From assembly GCA_003194525.1 (NCBI GenBank), contig NBIV01000556.1, positions 1 to 27,168 of the forward strand: 27,168 nucleotides of DNA. Reading direction: 5' to 3'. The notes below the pieces were generated by a model. The model made no database searches, was not told where the DNA came from, and worked only from the letters and a program-made list of their open reading frames with translations. This stretch comes from Gracilariopsis chorda (lineage: Eukaryota; Rhodophyta; Florideophyceae; Gracilariales; Gracilariaceae). Positions 17,615 to 26,806 of this stretch are shown piece by piece (within the stretch, counting starts at the first letter, position 1; each line of letters starts with the position of its first letter). The translations under genes and the position numbers were made by a program.

Positions 17615-18118
17615 ATGGGTGATAAAAGCGCGTGCTCTGTCTCCGGTTCTCCGGTAAATGCCTCTGCACCAGAGTCATCGAGCGCACCAACAACAACAAC
17701 AGCCACCCTCAAAAAAAGAGAGATGAACAACGACAACAACATCAACAACAACAGCCAACCTCCGAGGCCTCTCGGGCGATACACCACCGGTTTCCGGTCA
17801 GTTCCCCTGCCTCAGGGCGATCGACATCCGGTACAACCGGGGAATATGGCTGCTACAGCCGACCATCCCTTCGCACTACCACCTTCGGTGGGGTCCTCCG
17901 CTCCGGCGTTCAACTGGCCAACCTACAACACCCTGGTGGGGCTCAACCCGATGAATCGGAATCACGCGTCGCGCCTGCGCCTTGCCCCGTGGTTTCACCC
18001 GGTCGCTGTCCTTAATGAGGGATTGGTCACCGCTTATGCGGATGGCTCAGACACCCTTCCGGGGGATCTGCCCAGAGCAGTCACCACATCGTGGGATTGG
18101 CGTCACCCGATTCCCTAG
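17615..18118 (+). CDS. Antisense ORF of second gypsy copy
   Basis: 167 codons, opposite in strand to the LTR it belongs to. The start again lies 57 bases from the LTR edge with A at -3 and G at +4. The N-terminal half matches the frame at 5727-6476: MGDKSAC-VSGSPVN, MNNDNNINN, LGRYTTGFRSVPL and DHPFALPPSVGSS are all shared. A 20-codon shorter Ser/Thr stretch accounts for the length change without breaking frame. After VGSS the two products diverge completely. This one continues with an aromatic, Arg-containing segment (NWPTYNTLVGLNPMNR) and stops with TAG at the truncation point, so its C terminus may come from different flanking sequence. No known domain. Confidence 0.55.
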   Translation: MGDKSACSVSGSPVNASAPESSSAPTTTTATLKKREMNNDNNINNNSQPPRPLGRYTTGFRSVPLPQGDRHPVQPGNMAATADHPFALPPSVGSSAPAFNWPTYNTLVGLNPMNRNHASRLRLAPWFHPVAVLNEGLVTAYADGSDTLPGDLPRAVTTSWDWRHPIP

Positions 18119-18130
18119 GAAACTTATAGT

Positions 18131-18380
18131 GCTACAAATATGTGATTCATGGCGTACATTTTTGTGCAATAAAAGGCGTACAAATCATGACTAGAGTGTA
18201 CGCCATTGGTAGGATAGCTACAAATGGCGTTCTATGTTCTATCTATTTTGGTGTATTTTTGGTACGGCAACCGTATTATTGCAACGAGTGTGCTGCAATA
18301 TATTTCAGATGGCGTACGAAAGGCGTATTTAGCGAAATTTGTACGCCTAGTGTTCGCAATGGGTACGCCTGATGTTCGCC
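18131..18380. repeat. Cluster of GGCGTAC motifs in both orientations
   Basis: The exact heptamer lies at 18151, 18175 and 18311 on the plus strand and at 18198, 18341 and 18363 on the minus strand. Near matches occur at 18236, 18322 and 18374. ATGGCGTACA (18149) and TGTACGCCAT (18196) form a 10-bp inverted pair. Units starting at 18341 and 18363 are direct repeats with a 22-bp period. This resembles subterminal transposase-binding arrays of CACTA-type elements or a small non-autonomous element. No gene is seen here. Confidence 0.6.
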
Positions 18381-19840
18381 AAGCAGTGAAAATTCGACAT
18401 TTCAAAACTAACTGAAGGCGTTTGAAAACGTAGCCAGTTTGTAAGCAATTCGTCAGTTTTTGTCAACTAGTTAGATTCCTAACATTAAGCATTGAGCCAC
18501 AAAGCTGGCACCGAAACGCTACGCTTTTGCTATCTTCTTGCGCTCTGTGGACGACGGTTATGCTTCATGTTTATACATTTATTGTGTCATATAGCGTACA
18601 GACTGGTTCCTCAACCGTATTGTTAAACAGAAATATAAACCTCTAAAATAACGGCCCAGGCCTCTCCGACTAAATCATTGACTCGAAAGCGACCCCTATA
18701 AGATTGAGTGAGTCTGTGTACGTTTGTGTGCCCAACGTGCCAGTAGCTCCAAAACTTCAGTGGTGTAGTCAAAGTAATCGTCTGCTAGGATGTCTGGAAA
18801 GAACAAGTCTGTCCATGTACTTTGCTTTCCACCCCTCGCGAATGAAAACCAGAATCAGTAATGTCACAACCCAAAGGCTCGCTGTTGCGCTCAAAGCCTA
18901 CGTCCCTGTCGTTCTAGTAGTGTGCCGGTTGTTGCAGTAGTGATTGATACAGAAGGAATGGTACGTGCATGAGGCAATGTGTGTATCCGCATCCCAGCTC
19001 AGTAGAGCATGCTGGAGGTAGGCAGTTGCTTGAGCTTGAGCTTTACCCTATTGTGTGCGCAAGAAAACATGACGGGCGGAATGTATTGGGTGCAATGGAG
19101 ACGGTAGATCTATATCAATTGAGAAGATAGCATGAATGCCACATTTCTGAGACACCAGAGTTTGCGAGTGGTCAAGGTGACCGGTGCGCTGCGTGAGAAA
19201 GAATAATGGTAGGATGCAACACATTCATCATATTTCCAGGATGATGTTGCCCATACATCAAAAATGACAAAATGCGATAGAATACGGCAAAATGCCCGAA
19301 TGTACATTATGCTAACGAAAGAATTTGAGCATCTTAAGCGAGATCCACGAATCCTTTGCCATGGAGTAATCAATAACGGTGATCTAAAGCGCCTGCCGCC
19401 TTTCAACGTCGATGGAATGACCTGAAAATCCAAACAGGTGCATAATATTCGCTCAGATACGGTTTCCGCACTCACACCTGATCAGATCAAGAAGCGTGTT
19501 CTTATGCTTTTCAAGAAGACTTGGGGTCTGGTAATAGACAACTCGACCGCTTCCGCTGTTTGATTGACAATTAACTTGCGTGTGAATGCAAACTCGGGCA
19601 TAGTAGTCAAGGAACTCGTCCAGTGCAACGGCTGTGGAACGCATTTCTGTCGCTGTAATTTCTTCTTCACACACTGTGAACCTAGCGCACAAGCAGACTC
19701 GACAAATCACACAGCTTGCTATTACGCCCAAATCTTATGCTCGAGTCCTTTTGCGTGCCTTTCAGTGGTCCAATTAGGGATTGGAACAGCTTCCCGTTCA
19801 CTGAACGTAAATGTGTATATCTTGATTCTTTGGATGCTTC
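18381..19840. other. AT-rich stretch without a supported gene
   Basis: No known family is recognisable. On the plus strand one frame from about 19213 to 19902 has only two stops (19423, 19561), and reads like plausible protein in 19213-19422 (with CRDRIRQN-like basic/helical text). On the minus strand a Cys-containing frame covers 19453-19731. They overlap on opposite strands, so at most one can be real. I treat both as unproven. Confidence 0.4.
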
Positions 19841-19973
19841 GCCTTGAACCTAGTCTTCCGCCAAAGGCTTACGATACCACAACGAGCTATCAATTATTTT
19901 AGGTCTCAGAGTTGAAAGGCTGCACACCACCTGCAGATAGATATACGACCTGAGAAGAAGTCTCGATCCACTC
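19841..19973 (-). pseudogene. Relic of TNP2-type CACTA transposase
   Basis: The DNA matches 23208-23403 of the nearby transposase gene, in the same orientation, with the best block around TTGAAAGGCTGCACACCA. It encodes a decayed form of the LSADGVQPF motif (LSAGGVQPFNS here), in which the catalytic-type Asp is replaced by Gly. About 63 bases are deleted relative to the other copy, between the GCAGATAGA and GACCTGAGAAGAAG blocks, and a stop interrupts the frame. Similarity is lost on both sides, so this is a short fragment of a second, older copy. Confidence 0.8.
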
Positions 19974-21283
19974 ATTGGTGTGTGTCAAGAGAGATAGGCT
20001 GAGATTGGCCAAGTGGTGAGGCAAGAGATACCAATTGAATGCAATGTGAGTTACAAATGCAAAGAGACGGCGGCAGAAAGGCAATAAGCATTCATAAACT
20101 CTACGTCGCGGTTTTCCTATGAATTGGTGACGGGATGCAGCAAGAGTTAATGCATTAACGTAGTGGTACAGAATGCGGCAGAAGGGTTGACAGAATACCG
20201 TGACGCGCAGGAAGACGCAGAAATAAGTAAGACAGTGGGGACCCACTTTGTAAAAGCTGCAAATGCCATGGTACGGCTTCAAGCAACAAGCTGATGCCAC
20301 GAAGTCTGAGAAAGGTGGAAACAATAATGCATCAAAGCAGAGAAAGACAGAGAAGAATAAGAATGCAAGTGCGGCATGGCGTTCTCGTGGAAGCAACATA
20401 GCTCTCTGAGCTCCTGAGCTTGAGTAAGAATGCTTTCATATTGAAAGTGGCTAGTATACAGGTAGATGAAGGCCAAAAGTTGCGCTTAGACAGAGTGCTT
20501 GATGGTGGGATGGGGAAGTCTGTCGTGGAACGGAAGAGCTGGGAGACAGCACTTGATAAACCGAACCGTTCATTCATACGGATGCCACCTCCCTTCAATT
20601 ATGCACCACGTGTACAGCGGGAGCCACGTTTGTAACGCATACATGCTGTTACTTTTGCATCATTGTAATGGTACTGTGAGTGGTATTTAAGGAGATAGGC
20701 ACTTTCTTCCGAACGGGGTAGTAACGGCACGATTGAAACGATCGTAGTGAACAGGGAAGGTATAAACGCGCGGTGTGCAGTAATCCTGAGGTGTTTCTCT
20801 TCACTAAGAAAAATATATCTCTCAGATGCAAGAAACACATTCTGCAACGAGGAACTGATCTAGATATGACTCCAGTTCCGGAGACATGGTTCACATGCTT
20901 GCCTGGTTGTATTCATCATGATGCTGATCCTCTCTTCTTCATGCCTGATTTGTTCTGGAAAGTTCTACTTCTCACTGCCTCATGGGGTTGACAAAAGAAT
21001 TCAATGGTTACCACATATCACGCTTTCAATCAGAGGGCACTACTCCTAGCCGTAATTCTACGCATCTTTTCCTCACAACCCTGCCCACTCGATTCCTATG
21101 TTGCAGCCGTTCTACCCAGGCTTAAAGGATTCTGTTTCTTATATTAAAGTATAATAGGAGAACCAAGTCTGACTCAAGGTGCAGCCATGCCCCACTATTA
21201 TAGCATGCAGTGTTGGACTCAAGACAAATTTATCGTGATCCAAGGCAGGGATGTTCTCTTACTATGATCGGTTTCATAATCAT
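19974..21283. other. Spacer without a supported gene
   Basis: Frames here are short, on both strands, and low in recognisable motifs. The right part (about 20990-21283) should contain the 3' untranslated region and terminal sequence of the CACTA element on the minus strand. I could not find a convincing CACTA/TAGTG pair. Confidence 0.5.
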
Positions 21284-23773
21284 CTAAACTTCAATTCCTT
21301 TCAAAGAACATCGCACAACGTCTTTGTTTGAATCTAAGTACGTTATTACACCATCCGTGTCTTGCATTTCATCGACGAAGTATGTCCGCACGGAATGCCG
21401 CTTCCCAACACAAGGATAGGTCGTCTGTACTACAGCAATTGGATGACTTATCACCTCAACCTCCTCTACAGTCCGGCATGCAAAAAGGTAGTCACTATCA
21501 ATCCTGGAGCGGGAATAAACCTGACCTTGGTTACCTCTTCTCAAACCTGGAGTGGCCCAGTCAGCTACTACTAGCTCGTGTGAAGCTGTGCATACTTCGT
21601 GGCTCAAGAAGCAAAACGTTTTTCCGTAGTACACATCAACCTCATTCGAACGGTTGCAAGCAAACATTCCAGAAAAGTAACATGTCGATCTATGCTCACT
21701 ATATTGAGAGAATCCGTGATATGTCCATGGGCGCAGTATCATCGTCTTGCTGTCCCGCAAACGACCCCAAACGCGTATTGAGTCATTTTTGCGTACAAGG
21801 TTACCAGCTTCAGCTCGTGATATGCCCAATTTCGAAATATAATAACGGACAAGGAGATCTCTTAAACCCGGTATGTTAGTTTTTCCTTCGTTGGTTATGG
21901 ATGTATGACATGAAGGCCCTAGGAGAGAGAATTGCGTTTGTCCACTTTCGGTACTACTTGGTGAAGAAATACTTGTGAGGGGAGAGATCCAATTGTTGTT
22001 GACATCAGTTTCTTCAATATGGGGGATCTGAATTCCATATCGAAGGCTATACAAAGAGGCTGCAACATGATACTTGATCTTCTCCCTCGCCGATTGGGCA
22101 AAGAGATGCTTTGCATGCGTGATTCTGTTCACGTATCCGACAAAGTTTTCAGTCGTCCATTGCCCTAGAAGCGAGATAGGACCACAATCTCTAATATTCT
22201 GAGCAAGGTGTAGTAACAAATGATATACATACTTGCAGAGATGAACTCGGTCGGGTGTTTTCTTGTAATACAGATCCACAAAATGTCTGTAGAATCTCTC
22301 GGCTAAAGACCCAATCTGATCGACATCTTCTTCACTGTGTCTCCACTGGCACGTGAGCCGTACAAGCTGAACGAAGTACTTCCATCCACTCAATACTTGG
22401 GCGGGTACCCAGCCGTCCAGCACTACAAGACTTGTTGAGGTCGTGAATAACTTCCATTCGGATGCTTTCCAGAGTCCTCTTTTGTCTAGACCTCGTGGCG
22501 CCCGGCAATAGTATGAGCCAAACCCCTTCCTACAAGCTCTCAGATTATCGTTCACAGCTTCATACACCTTTCGCGAGGATAGGTATGCAAGTTCTACATG
22601 GCGACCAGAGTCATTGCACCAAATTGAAACAACATCTTTAGCAACATTCTCAAACAACAAGTGCATGATATCGATAGGAAAAGATCGGAATGCACGCATG
22701 GTATTCAGTTCTAATAGAGGTGTAGGGTGGGTGGAAGAGAATCCGTTTTGTTTGAGATGATATTCAAGTTCTCGTTTTGGAATTTTGAACTCCATCTCTT
22801 TGAACCAGTTATAGGCCTCCATGACCTCACTATGAGTTCGGAGAGGAAGGCATGAAGGATCCCATAAAACTCGATCTACAATCCTTCTCTTTGCGTTAGA
22901 TTGGTCATGGCCGGAAAACACCGGTGGAAAGTAACAATGGTGAACATGAATGCCTCTGATGAGGCAAAAACGACAAGGAACAAGCCCATTAGGGCCTTTC
23001 AGATGAGTAAGCTTTTTCATGGCAGGTAAGTCTGCCAAAGCAAACAGCAGATGCACTCTAACTATCCTCCGTTCGCCGTTCCACAGTTTTGCATTCCGTC
23101 CATACAGCGATAAACTCTGAATCTCCGTGATAAATGGACGGAGAAAGCTCGTGAGGTCCTTTGGTTCATTAGGGCCCGGGATGAGAAGCAAAGGCAGTAG
23201 TCGTCTTGCCTTGAACCTAATACTCGGCGGAAGGTTTAGAATAACACAAAGAGCTATCCAGTAGGTGTAGTTATCCGACTTGAAAGGCTGCACACCATCC
23301 GCAGATAGAGCAAGAAATATATCATACTTCACCATCTCTAGACCTCCTCTCTGTGAAACAATATCCTGGAAAATGCGACCTGAGAAGAAGTCGCTATACA
23401 CTCCCTCCTCCTTTTCAAGGACACCACGCCAAAAATAACTGAAAAGGAGCGGCCCCTCCACAGGACTCTGAAGCAACATCTCGATACGTTCCCACACCGG
23501 GATGTACTCAAACAGACCAGCTGCGGTACTGAAATTGTCGTTACAGTATGAGCATTCTAGAACCGATCCATCTGATGTTTTCTCCAGAGCTTTGTGGAAT
23601 TTGGTACAAGCTGGGTGCTCTGTTGTACATAGTCCAGAATTACGCAGTAGTGCTTTGCGTACACCCGAGAATGACTTATATGGGCGCTGAGAGCTATCAG
23701 ATACCGAGATGTCTTTGATAAGATCAGTCATGAAGGCATCGTCTGCTGAGTGCTTGATGCCAAGTCCAAGCAC
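21284..23773 (-). CDS. TNP2-type transposase of a CACTA (EnSpm) element
   Basis: 829 codons from the first ATG; the frame is open upstream to 23806 (stop at 23807-23809), so the true protein is longer. Motifs of the family: ALSADGVQPF with Asp159, the ILNLPPSIRFKA and LIPGPNEPKDL blocks (178-208), LFALADLPAMKKL with Asp248, a CRFC zinc-type pair at 267-270, and FPIDIMHLLFENVAKDVVSIW with Asp368 and Glu375. CACTA transposases bind subterminal repeats and cut at CACTA ends. A Cys-rich portion at 49-78 could be a zinc finger shared with the upstream segment. No stop lies within the domain, so the element may have been active recently. It faces away from the plus-strand frames beginning at 25087. 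Confidence 0.88.
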   Translation of the reverse strand: MLGLGIKHSADDAFMTDLIKDISVSDSSQRPYKSFSGVRKALLRNSGLCTTEHPACTKFHKALEKTSDGSVLECSYCNDNFSTAAGLFEYIPVWERIEMLLQSPVEGPLLFSYFWRGVLEKEEGVYSDFFSGRIFQDIVSQRGGLEMVKYDIFLALSADGVQPFKSDNYTYWIALCVILNLPPSIRFKARRLLPLLLIPGPNEPKDLTSFLRPFITEIQSLSLYGRNAKLWNGERRIVRVHLLFALADLPAMKKLTHLKGPNGLVPCRFCLIRGIHVHHCYFPPVFSGHDQSNAKRRIVDRVLWDPSCLPLRTHSEVMEAYNWFKEMEFKIPKRELEYHLKQNGFSSTHPTPLLELNTMRAFRSFPIDIMHLLFENVAKDVVSIWCNDSGRHVELAYLSSRKVYEAVNDNLRACRKGFGSYYCRAPRGLDKRGLWKASEWKLFTTSTSLVVLDGWVPAQVLSGWKYFVQLVRLTCQWRHSEEDVDQIGSLAERFYRHFVDLYYKKTPDRVHLCKYVYHLLLHLAQNIRDCGPISLLGQWTTENFVGYVNRITHAKHLFAQSAREKIKYHVAASLYSLRYGIQIPHIEETDVNNNWISPLTSISSPSSTESGQTQFSLLGPSCHTSITNEGKTNIPGLRDLLVRYYISKLGISRAEAGNLVRKNDSIRVWGRLRDSKTMILRPWTYHGFSQYSEHRSTCYFSGMFACNRSNEVDVYYGKTFCFLSHEVCTASHELVVADWATPGLRRGNQGQVYSRSRIDSDYLFACRTVEEVEVISHPIAVVQTTYPCVGKRHSVRTYFVDEMQDTDGVITYLDSNKDVVRCSLKGIEV

Positions 23774-24234
23774 ATTAGCGTGCTTTCCATGAACAGAGCA
23801 AACTTTCTATCCAAGCACATAACATGTCTGTTGCTTCCAAGCGAATCAGAAGAAACTTCGTTCGCTGTGATTTGAACATGATCGATGACTCGTTCCGCTA
23901 CGGGTATGAGACAAAGAGAATTCTCTGACTCCGATCTGGTTGAGAGAGTGATAGATACGGTACTATTCGATTGAGTCGAGTTGGATGAGTACGCTTCCCC
24001 ATTTTCGATATCGTTTTCATCTACTTCACTAGCGTGAGCGTACAGAGAAGAGAGCTGCAAGGAACTAGTGATGGCAGAAGGAAGTGGCAAAAAGATGTCT
24101 TCATCATGTTCATTTCCATCAATTCTGTTGTGTGCCACTGCCCGATGTCGCATTGCAGTTTCTCTAGAAACCAACTTTCCTTTCCCACATCGACATTTGT
24201 AGTCGGGATGGCAAATGTATCCTAACATACCCAT
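23728..24234 (-). pseudogene. N-terminal segment of the TNP2 gene in another frame
   Basis: 168 codons, upstream of and overlapping the transposase frame by about 79 bases. It starts with a Cys pair and His residues (YKCRCGKGKLVSRETAMRH), a zinc-finger-like start often seen at the N terminus of TNP2 proteins, then a Ser/Glu/Asn-rich linker. Joining the transposase requires a one-base change of frame or a short intron near 23800. I cannot choose between them. The linker has no recognisable fold. Confidence 0.6.
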
Positions 24235-25086
24235 ATCCAGAGTGATTGACTAACAAATTCGGAGTATCTTGCACAGAGATTCCTTGGGATGCAATATGGT
24301 AACGGATTCGAAAGAAGGGATCGGATGTGTCGAGCAACATGAAAACAGCCTAACAGATATGACGTCAGAACTAGTGAAAAGGGATTCCTCAAAGTTGCGA
24401 AGATGAAAAAAAACTTGTTTCCTTGAAAAAGTATCCTTCTTCACTCCGACCGTTTCGGGTTGTGCGAAAGAAAATGTGACAGACAGTCATACAGAAAGTA
24501 TCACGATATCGTCACGTCACGTTTCTCTTCAAAGTATTTTGTAGCACCCAACTCCCACTCTGCGCTCTATCTTTCCTTTCTTTGATCGTTTTGTGTTGGT
24601 GCTCGTGTTGTGTTGGTGTTTTGTTTCAAACTTTAGCAAGGATTGCCATCTCCTGGCCAAAAAAAAGGAGCTCTTTTGATGCATACAGGTGGTAACGATC
24701 TGGGCGGCAACGTGACTTTCCCCATCAATTCTGTCAGGCGTTGTCGCCACACGGTAACACGCCACGAGCAATCTTAAGTACGCATTCCATGGCCATGCAT
24801 GCAGATGAACAAAATTACAATTCAACTTCAATGGTGAATATCGTGGCATGTTTGCGCTTGGAGTCAGTGAACGCGACGGGTATTTCATATTGCAACCACC
24901 AAACGCAAACGTCACAAATGTGCGCACAGCGTGTTTGGGGATATGTGTCCTCAAGAAAACACCAGATTCAAACCCTTTATCGCTTGTTCATTGTGCTGGG
25001 TTCTCTTCTCTATCCCAACGAAGTGCGCAGATACTGGAGCACTCACGAAGGACTCACCATCTCAATCTTGCACATCAGTACTCATC
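24235..25086. other. Divergent intergenic region
   Basis: An AT-rich spacer lies between the minus-strand transposase start and the plus-strand frames. Divergent starts suggest promoters for both directions, but no TATA element stands out. There is a poly-A run near 24660 and several T-rich stretches. A plus frame runs through 24741-25127 without any recognisable feature. Confidence 0.45.
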
Positions 25087-25577
25087 ATGGTGATGATAGC
25101 GAACAAAATCGTTTTCCCGGCCCCTAGTTCCCGAACGTCGGCGAAGGACTCGAGCTCGTTTAGCATTGGAAATGAAATCAAGAGGGCAATCGAGTGTCAC
25201 AACGAAAGCCTTCGAGAAAACGAAGCAGATTATCGTGTGGAGATCCCATTCAAGAGTACTGGCAAGTATTCTGTAGCTGTCCTGGGCACTGTTGGTCGCT
25301 TGCTGCGCTCATCTGAATGTATTTTCACAGCATGTAGGCAGAAGAAGCTTTCGTTCCATCAAACAGGCTACAGGCCAGAACATGTTCCAGAAGGCTGTGA
25401 ACGGGCTGATTCGCGATATCAACGAAGAAGCACAAACTTCTTACGTACACCGAAGGTGATTGGGGAGCAATGAAATCCATTGTGCAGAAGCTTCGCAATG
25501 AGGTCGCGCACAGAAATAGCAAGAAGAGGGCAAAATTAATGAAAAAAGAGGCAGCTCGCTCGGCGTCCAAGGAATGA
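25087..25577 (+). CDS. First part of unknown gene divergent from TNP2, frames broken or spliced
   Basis: From the ATG at 25087 a frame reads MVMIANKIVFPAPSS and continues through a helical section with VAVLGTVGRLLRSSECIF to about 25345, after which it looks noncoding. From 25413 to 25577 a different frame reads as a compact helical, very basic stretch (TEGDWGAMKSIVQKLRNEVA, then RNSKKRAKLMKK). Between them a third frame is plausible for a few dozen bases. The pattern suggests one or more small introns or decay. I recognise no family. It may be the second gene of the CACTA element, which usually has a DNA-binding partner for TNP2, but no sequence link shows this. Confidence 0.45.
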
Positions 25578-26104
25578 TTCAGAAGCTATGTTTGACAAAC
25601 AAGCAGACCTTTGAAGAACACAGAGTTCAAAAGCAGCGTTTTGTTTCCCGGACTCCAAATCGTACAGAGCCAAGTACGAATGTGCCTCGTTCTCGTCATG
25701 ATGAACATTCTCGGGTCAAGAGAAACCGAAAGCTCAGCCAAAAGGTCGGGAGGAGTGATCACAGAATCCTTAACAACATTTGTAGTTCTGATGATTGCAC
25801 TGGTCTTAGTTCGTCCAGTTCGGATGAGATTGACACGAAAAGCAAACCCACGAAGCATCGCAGCTTACGAAGGAGCCAAAAAGTGGAACGCCGTAAGGAA
25901 AGCAGAACTCCTGAAGATAGTGATGATGATATTCACCAGTTTTCAGAACACACAAATCCTCGCTGGCCAGTGCAAGGACCAAAACGGTTAGAACTCATGC
26001 GAAGGGGAGAGAGTTACTTCATCGCTCGGATGGTGAGTTATCTGAGAAATCTGATGACGATGATATTCATTCAAATAAGAGTCCATACAGCTCCTCCACG
26101 CTGA
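25574..26104 (+). CDS. Basic Ser/Asp-rich middle frame of unknown gene
   Basis: 176 codons overlapping the previous frame's stop as ATGA. Composition is Arg/Lys/Ser/Asp-rich with DSDDDIHQF and SSSSSDEID patches, typical of disordered nuclear proteins. Around 26020 a neighbouring frame takes over with similar text (SEKSDDDDIHSNKSPYSSS), and this frame ends in noncoding-looking residues. A GTGAGT at 26033 could be a splice donor, but no acceptor gives a clean join. A frameshift is equally possible. Confidence 0.4.
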   Translation: MIQKLCLTNKQTFEEHRVQKQRFVSRTPNRTEPSTNVPRSRHDEHSRVKRNRKLSQKVGRSDHRILNNICSSDDCTGLSSSSSDEIDTKSKPTKHRSLRRSQKVERRKESRTPEDSDDDIHQFSEHTNPRWPVQGPKRLELMRRGESYFIARMVSYLRNLMTMIFIQIRVHTAPPR

Positions 26105-26173
26105 GGCTGAGCCCAGACAACAAAATGGCAATGGTAAGAAAAGACTGTTACCTCAGCGCCTTGATGCAGGCCA

Positions 26174-26806
26174 GTGTGTGTGGCTGAAAGCCGTCAGACG
26201 TCACATGCCTCTGATGTTGCAGTAGAACCCATTTTGAGGACGAAGACTAAAGCTTCGTTCACGCCACTCACCAAACACCCCCAAAGGGTTAGGAAACATA
26301 GAACTCTACTTCACTGCGTAGACATTTCATCCCCTCAGGGGGGTGACGAAGTTGATGTGATCGGAAGCAAGAATACAAAGAACGTTGCGTTGACGAAAAG
26401 GAAGCAACTTGCCCTAAAACGTAAGAGGCGCGTTTTGCCTGAAAGTTCTGAAGATGTGCAGAAACAAACTCACGTCCACAAGAAGCCACGTCTCGAAACC
26501 CGTTTCGAGAATATTGACGAAGGTGTGCCAAAGGGATCTCATACCTCTGGGTCTTTGACTGAACACACTGCACATATGGATCGTAACAGAATGCGTTCAT
26601 TGGGCGAGGAAGACAGTAGCAATTGTGATCGAAAGTGCAACGTAGTAGGTTGCAACATGCCAGGGGATGCGGCTCATAGATGCAATGTGTGCGGAAGAGC
26701 TATGCATAACCTTTGTGGTCAACGAGTGCTAGGTGCTGCTCATGTTGAAGGAAAGTTCATCTGCTCTTTTAGTTGCGTGTCGAGTGCTTTGAAGCAGATA
26801 ACGTAG
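26174..26806 (+). CDS. Basic protein with C-terminal Cys/His zinc-binding module
   Basis: 210 codons; its real start is probably upstream, since it is in the same frame as 25574-26104 but separated by stops. The first 145 residues are basic, with repeats of Lys/Arg clusters (TKRKQLALKRKRR) that look like nuclear localisation signals. The last 60 residues contain CDRKCNVVGC, HRCNVCGRAMHNLCGQ and CSFSC, about eight Cys and two His spaced like a PHD- or WLP-like zinc finger. Such fingers occur in transposon-encoded second proteins and in chromatin proteins. A poly(A)-like AATAAA lies 279 bases past the stop. Confidence 0.55.
   Translation: MCVAESRQTSHASDVAVEPILRTKTKASFTPLTKHPQRVRKHRTLLHCVDISSPQGGDEVDVIGSKNTKNVALTKRKQLALKRKRRVLPESSEDVQKQTHVHKKPRLETRFENIDEGVPKGSHTSGSLTEHTAHMDRNRMRSLGEEDSSNCDRKCNVVGCNMPGDAAHRCNVCGRAMHNLCGQRVLGAAHVEGKFICSFSCVSSALKQIT

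Larger units (their letters stand above)
16734..18118 (-). mobile_element. Second gypsy copy, 3' end only, inverted
   Basis: On the minus strand the order is antisense-ORF region, polypurine tract, LTR, the same as 5727-7340 on the plus strand. Pol and the rest of the internal region are absent. Base composition drops sharply at about 18119, where the copy is truncated or rearranged. The LTR interrupts the Tc1 frame, so the copy is younger than that Tc1. The five bases outside the LTR are ACTCC on the plus strand, but no duplicate was found on the far side. Confidence 0.85.

Noticed and set aside
19453..19731. Cys-containing minus frame and overlapping plus frames
   Set aside because: Both strands read plausibly and neither matches a family, so no gene is called.
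21030..21060. CACTACTCCTAG as a CACTA element end
   Set aside because: No matching inverted TAGTG end was found on the far side, so chance occurrence cannot be excluded.
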